DNA of 64,000 bases. It comes from UBA5399 sp964592125. Lineage in GTDB: Bacteria; Bacillota; Clostridia; Christensenellales; Christensenellaceae. Location of the stretch: NCBI GenBank assembly GCA_964592125.1, contig CAZQBV010000001.1, positions 1-64,000 on the forward strand. The letters run 5' to 3'. The notes below the pieces were generated by a model. The model made no database searches and was not told the DNA's origin. It worked only from the letters and a program-made list of their open reading frames with translations. This document shows positions 60,526 to 64,000 of the stretch, piece after piece. Each line of letters begins with the position of its first letter. Position 1 is the first letter of the stretch. Both the position numbers and the translations under genes were made by a program.

Positions 60526-60946
60526 CAGGGGTTGGAAGTATATTCTATGTTAATAACGCTTATTGCTAAGCAGTTATCACTTGGTATGTATTTATTATAA
60601 GATACCTTTTTGAACAAGCAATGAAGGAACTATGAACAATCTATTAATTGTATAGGAAATTGATATTTACTGTATTGAAAAAGCCTTTAGCAATAAAATT
60701 TAGGGTGCTTATTTCCTATTTTATATTTATTATTACTAGATTTGCATTTATTTTGGAGGTATAATACTTTCATTCGGAACATACCTCATACCATCCTAAA
60801 CGCGCTTCGCGCTATTACGATGTATCCCTTGCGGATAAAAATGCAAGTATTTTTAAATGGGATTGGGTTATAACTAGGCTAGACTGGGCATCATTTTATA
60901 AAGCTTTTATTTACTTAAAATATAATTTAATGGAGGAACAATCCGT
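60526..60946. other. 420-base AT-rich intergenic region
   Basis: No supportable gene is seen. A short hairpin CGCGC-TTC-GCGC type element lies at about 60800-60812, in a locally less AT-rich segment (60780-60840). A TATAAT (about 60760) may be a promoter. I could not match it to a known riboswitch. Confidence 0.4.
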
Positions 60947-62317
60947 ATGGAAAAACCAGTTTGCAGAGGCGAGTGTCTTTTTGGCAAATGCCCGCATAAG
61001 GTATGTATAAAGCACACTGCAGGAAGCAACCAAGAGGTGACTGCTTTCAAAGAAAAGATGTCTATTATGACAGATTTCTCCTTGCAACATTGCGAATGGG
61101 ACAAAAGTGGCTATGGGATTGCTGTAGATATCGGTACAACTACAGTTGCCGTTTTCCTATATCAGCTGGAAAAAGGGGAAATGCTGGCAGTGGAATCGCA
61201 AATAAATGCACAAGTTTCCTTTGGCCCAGATGTTATTTCGCGAATAAAATTTTGCGGGGACAATGCAGATGGCTTGGATAAACTGCACAATGTGGTGATA
61301 AATCAATTGAATGCAATGATAAAGGATGTGTGCGACAGTGCGGGCATTGCTTTGGAGAAGATTGCCCATGCAGTGATTACTGCAAACACCACAATGATGC
61401 ATTTACTGTGTAAAATATCTCCAGTTTCTATGGGGGTTCTTCCTTTCGAACCGGAATCTTACTTTGACGAGTTCATAAATGCGGGTAGCATAGGCCTTAA
61501 TATAAAGGAGGCTTCGCTATACCTGCCGCCTTGTATCTCTTCCTTTGTGGGCGCAGATATTACCACAGATATGATAGCGGCTGGTTTTTCTGCAGATTTA
61601 AAGGGATATTACCTACTGATGGATATTGGCACGAATGGGGAAGTGACCCTGGGTAACCGCGAAGGGATTGTAGCATCTTCTACAGCCGCAGGGCCTGCAT
61701 TTGAAGGTGCACACATCACTTGTGGCATGGCAGGCGTAAACGGAGCAATCAACAGTGTATATGCCAAGCAAGGGAAACTGGAGTACACCACTATAGGCGG
61801 TGGGGAAGCCAAGGGGCTTTGCGGTTCGGGATTGCTGGATGCCATTGCACTATTTACAGGTGCTGGTGCAATTAATGGAACGGGTAAGATCGTGCAAAAA
61901 GACAATCCGTATGCTTTCGAGCACGAGGGTATGGCTGCGCTGAGAATTGCAGAGAATGTTTTTCTTACGCAAAAGGATATACGAGAGTTTCAAACTGCAA
62001 AGGCAGCAGTAGCGGCAGGGGTGCTGACACTGATGCACGACTCTGGCGTAAGGGAAAGCGATATAGACAAACTATTCCTTGCGGGTGGTTTTGGAAACTT
62101 TATGAATATAGAAAGCGCTCGTTTGGTGGGGCTAGTACCCAAGGGGATAGAAACTGTAAGTATGGGAAATGGCGCTGCTGCAGGTGCTGCAATGTTGCTA
62201 TTGGATAACTCCTACATACAGTATGCAAAAGCCATAAAAGATATGTCTAGACATGTGGAATTGGGGAATAGCCCATATTTTATGGAAAAATATGTGGACT
62301 GTATGTATTTTGAATAG
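60947..62317 (+). CDS. ASKHA-domain protein (RACo/RamA-like DUF4445) with an N-terminal cysteine cluster
   Basis: The 456-residue protein has the ASKHA ATPase pattern of corrinoid-protein reductive activators: GIAVDIGTTTVAVFLYQL, GPDVISRI, TANTTMMHLL, LLMDIGTNGEVTLGN, AGPAFEGAHI, GLCGSGLLDAIA and LAGGFGNFM. Typical RACo proteins begin with a 2Fe-2S ferredoxin domain; here there is only a short N-terminus with four Cys (6, 10, 15, 20). It may activate a corrinoid or other radical enzyme, but no such partner is in the window. Confidence 0.85.
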   Translation: MEKPVCRGECLFGKCPHKVCIKHTAGSNQEVTAFKEKMSIMTDFSLQHCEWDKSGYGIAVDIGTTTVAVFLYQLEKGEMLAVESQINAQVSFGPDVISRIKFCGDNADGLDKLHNVVINQLNAMIKDVCDSAGIALEKIAHAVITANTTMMHLLCKISPVSMGVLPFEPESYFDEFINAGSIGLNIKEASLYLPPCISSFVGADITTDMIAAGFSADLKGYYLLMDIGTNGEVTLGNREGIVASSTAAGPAFEGAHITCGMAGVNGAINSVYAKQGKLEYTTIGGGEAKGLCGSGLLDAIALFTGAGAINGTGKIVQKDNPYAFEHEGMAALRIAENVFLTQKDIREFQTAKAAVAAGVLTLMHDSGVRESDIDKLFLAGGFGNFMNIESARLVGLVPKGIETVSMGNGAAAGAAMLLLDNSYIQYAKAIKDMSRHVELGNSPYFMEKYVDCMYFE

Positions 62318-62359
62318 CATATTCGAAAATAGACTATTCGAATATGCAGTTATGTTTTT
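62317..62359 (+). terminator. Terminator after the ASKHA gene
   Basis: GCATATTCGA (62317-62326) / TCGAATATGC (62338-62347) is a perfect 10-base stem beginning at the last base of the stop codon; TTTTT follows after six bases. Confidence 0.6.
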
Positions 62360-62497
62360 CATTCAAGATATCAAATATTAATTTATGATTTCTATTATGT
62401 AGATTCTTATTGGTGCAAAAACAGTAAACTGCCGGAGGTGTTTTTCCGGTGGTTTACTTGTTTATCATTTTTAGGTATACTGTTGTATGGAGGGCTT

Positions 62498-63343
62498 ATG
62501 AATATACAATGGTACCCGGGGCACATGACCAAGGCGCGCCGGCAGTTGAAAGAAAAACTAAAGATGATTGATTTGGTGATAGAGGTGTTGGATGCGCGTG
62601 CACCCCGAAGCTCTGTCAATCCGGATTTTGAGGATCTTTTTTCCGCAAAAATGCGGTTTTATATATTGAATAAATCTGACCTTGCAGATGCGAATGTAAC
62701 ACAGCAATGGATTTCGTATTATAAAGAAAAGGGAATCAATGCGGTTTCCTATTCAGCAACCAAAGGCAATATAGATAGGTTGAAAAGTGAAATTGTAGCA
62801 GCAGGGGAACCTTTGCTGGCACGATACAGGCAAAAAGGCGTTAATAAAACACTGCGCGGCCTTGTTGCGGGCATACCCAATGTGGGAAAATCTGCAATAC
62901 TGAACCGATTGGTAGGAGAAAAACGGTTTAAAGAGGGAAATAAGCCGGGTGTAACCAAAGGGTTGCAATGGGCAAAGATAGACTCGTATTTGGAAATTAT
63001 GGATTCCCCGGGGCTGCTGTGGCCAAAGTTTTCGGATGAGAAGACAGGCGCAGTGGTGGCACTGATAGGCAGCATAAAGCTGGACATACTGGACGAGGAA
63101 GAGCTTTGCTATTATTTGGTTTCCATGCTGATGAACAGTGCCCCCCATATGCTATTGGAGCGCTACAAGCTGGACTTGTTGCCAAATACCGCCAGTGAAG
63201 TGACAGAGGCCATAGCAAAAAAACGTGGTTTTCTGCTAAAGGGTGGCGTGCTGGATACGGAGCGCACAACCAAAACCATGTTGGATGAATTTAAAAATGG
63301 GAAGATGGGTAGAATTTCTTTGGAAATACCCAGAGCAGATTGA
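62498..63343 (+). CDS. rbgA: Ribosome biogenesis GTPase RbgA (YlqF)
   Basis: The 281-residue circularly permuted GTPase is needed for late 50S assembly. It begins MNIQWYPGHMTKARRQLKE and has the G4 motif LNKSDLAD, the P-loop GIPNVGKSAILNRL, GVTKGLQW and the switch DSPGLLWPKF. ATG 62498 follows TGGAGGG; the open frame before it runs through a probable leader. It precedes rnhB, the usual order. Confidence 0.95.
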   Translation: MNIQWYPGHMTKARRQLKEKLKMIDLVIEVLDARAPRSSVNPDFEDLFSAKMRFYILNKSDLADANVTQQWISYYKEKGINAVSYSATKGNIDRLKSEIVAAGEPLLARYRQKGVNKTLRGLVAGIPNVGKSAILNRLVGEKRFKEGNKPGVTKGLQWAKIDSYLEIMDSPGLLWPKFSDEKTGAVVALIGSIKLDILDEEELCYYLVSMLMNSAPHMLLERYKLDLLPNTASEVTEAIAKKRGFLLKGGVLDTERTTKTMLDEFKNGKMGRISLEIPRAD

Positions 63344-63361
63344 GGAGAGCCAAAGCAAAAC

Positions 63362-64000
63362 ATGAGTGGAATAAGGGAACAACAGCGGCTGCAAAAGCTG
63401 CAATATATGACAGAGCTGGAACGTGAGCATTGGGATATTGGCGAGGATTTGATTGCCGGTATGGATGAAGCGGGCAGGGGGCCATTGGCCGGGCCTGTGG
63501 TGGTTGCATGTGTTATTATGCCAAAGGATGACTTGATTTCCGGAGTGGATGACTCCAAAAAATTGACAGAAAAGCGTCGAGAAGAGCTGTTTGAAGCCAT
63601 TATGGAAAAATGCATTGCGTATTCCGTGGGCATGGCCAGCCACGATATGATAGATGAAATAAACATACTGAATGCAACGCGAAAGGCATTTATGGATGCA
63701 TTGGTGGGTATGGAAGTGCAGCCCACGCATGTATATACAGATGCTATGCCACTGGATTGTGACATACCCTGTACCTCTTTGGTAAAGGGAGATGCGCGGA
63801 TGTACACCATAGCGGCCGCTTCCATTATTGCTAAGGTAACACGGGATCGTATTCTTTGTGAATATGCACAGGAATACCCGCAATATGGTTTTGAAAAGCA
63901 CAAAGGATACGGCACAAAGCAACATTATGAAGCCATAGAAAAGTATGGCGTGCTTTCTATTCACCGACGAAGCTTTTTAAAAAGGGTGCTAGAAAAATGA
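63362..64000 (+). CDS. rnhB: Ribonuclease HII
   Basis: The 212-residue enzyme removes RNA from RNA-DNA hybrids and single ribonucleotides. The catalytic residues are in GMDEAGRGPLAGP (Asp-Glu), DDSKKL, VYTDAMPL and KGDARMYTIAAASIIAKVTRD. It ends with the window's last base (TGA), so it is complete. GAGGAGAG lies upstream of the ATG. Confidence 0.96.
   Translation: MSGIREQQRLQKLQYMTELEREHWDIGEDLIAGMDEAGRGPLAGPVVVACVIMPKDDLISGVDDSKKLTEKRREELFEAIMEKCIAYSVGMASHDMIDEINILNATRKAFMDALVGMEVQPTHVYTDAMPLDCDIPCTSLVKGDARMYTIAAASIIAKVTRDRILCEYAQEYPQYGFEKHKGYGTKQHYEAIEKYGVLSIHRRSFLKRVLEK

Noticed and set aside
1..64000. CRISPR arrays, rRNA genes or prophage modules
   Set aside because: I saw no regularly spaced repeats, no rRNA sequence and no phage structural genes.

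Overview
The window reads as a chromosomal segment of an anaerobic, probably motile low-GC Gram-positive of the Clostridia type (Bacillota). Supporting this are an acetate-forming pta-ackA pair, an indolepyruvate:ferredoxin oxidoreductase with phenylacetate-CoA ligase, many ferredoxin-type proteins, ribosome and cofactor genes of the Firmicutes kind (rbgA, tmcAL, the yceD-rpmF pair), AGGAGG-type ribosome binding sites, frequent TTG/GTG starts, TTGACA-N17-TATAAT promoters and two chemotaxis receptors. I cannot fix the family or genus from the sequence.

Layout. 1-1.65 kb: guaA. 1.65-4.0 kb: a small accessory patch (GIY-YIG/RAMA protein, type II toxin-antitoxin pair, lipoprotein) punctuated by two extra copies of the guaA 3' end, so it looks like decayed integrative elements at guaA. 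4.2-8.7 kb: chemotaxis receptor, an IS200/IS605-like scar, a possible short leader RNA, and an M13 metallopeptidase. 8.8-10.9 kb: two-component system. 11.2-19.2 kb: a redox/sulfur-relay block framed by two Crp/Fnr regulators. It contains a four-domain CoA-disulfide reductase/rhodanese/TusA/DsrE-like protein, ferredoxins, a NapH-like membrane ferredoxin, a secreted repeat protein, an anchored protein with a duplicated domain, and a two-gene half-permease pair. Each regulator has a palindrome about 41 bp upstream of a plausible start site in front of a neighbouring gene set. 19.4-23.8 kb: alcohol dehydrogenase, lgt, a DUF4190-like membrane protein, a second chemotaxis receptor.

23.9-35.7 kb is a LacI-controlled catabolic cluster: SDR dehydrogenase, LacI regulator, MBL-fold hydrolase, GarR-like reductase, a complete 2-oxoacid/acetoin-type dehydrogenase complex (E1 alpha, E1 beta, E2, E3), an eight-cysteine mini-protein, a TIM-barrel epimerase, glycerate kinase and a fumarylacetoacetate-hydrolase-family enzyme. 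Palindromes of the form TTTAWCGWTAAA sit at the promoters of the SDR gene and of the long operon. The substrate is unknown; the enzymes point to a sugar acid or polyhydroxylated diketone feeding glycerate and an acyl-CoA into central metabolism. A tRNA-Thr(CGT) on the opposite strand closes the region.

36-39.6 kb: a PfkB-family kinase, pyruvate kinase and a DUF2156 protein. 41.1-47.5 kb: the F1Fo ATP synthase operon. It has no separate delta gene. The alpha subunit begins in-frame with only the C-terminal, stator-binding part of delta, and the N-terminal delta domain is absent from the operon. This is the most unusual finding in the window. 47.7-51.7 kb: iorA-iorB-paaK-ACT, with iorA interrupted by one in-frame TAA. 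51.7-54.9 kb: alr, 5-formyl-THF cyclo-ligase, rsmD, coaD and a coiled-coil protein. 54.9-64 kb: tmcAL (minus strand), pta-ackA, yceD-rpmF, a cation-diffusion transporter with a manganese-type site, a RACo-like ASKHA protein, rbgA and rnhB.

All functional calls rest on reading protein motifs by eye. No database search was possible.
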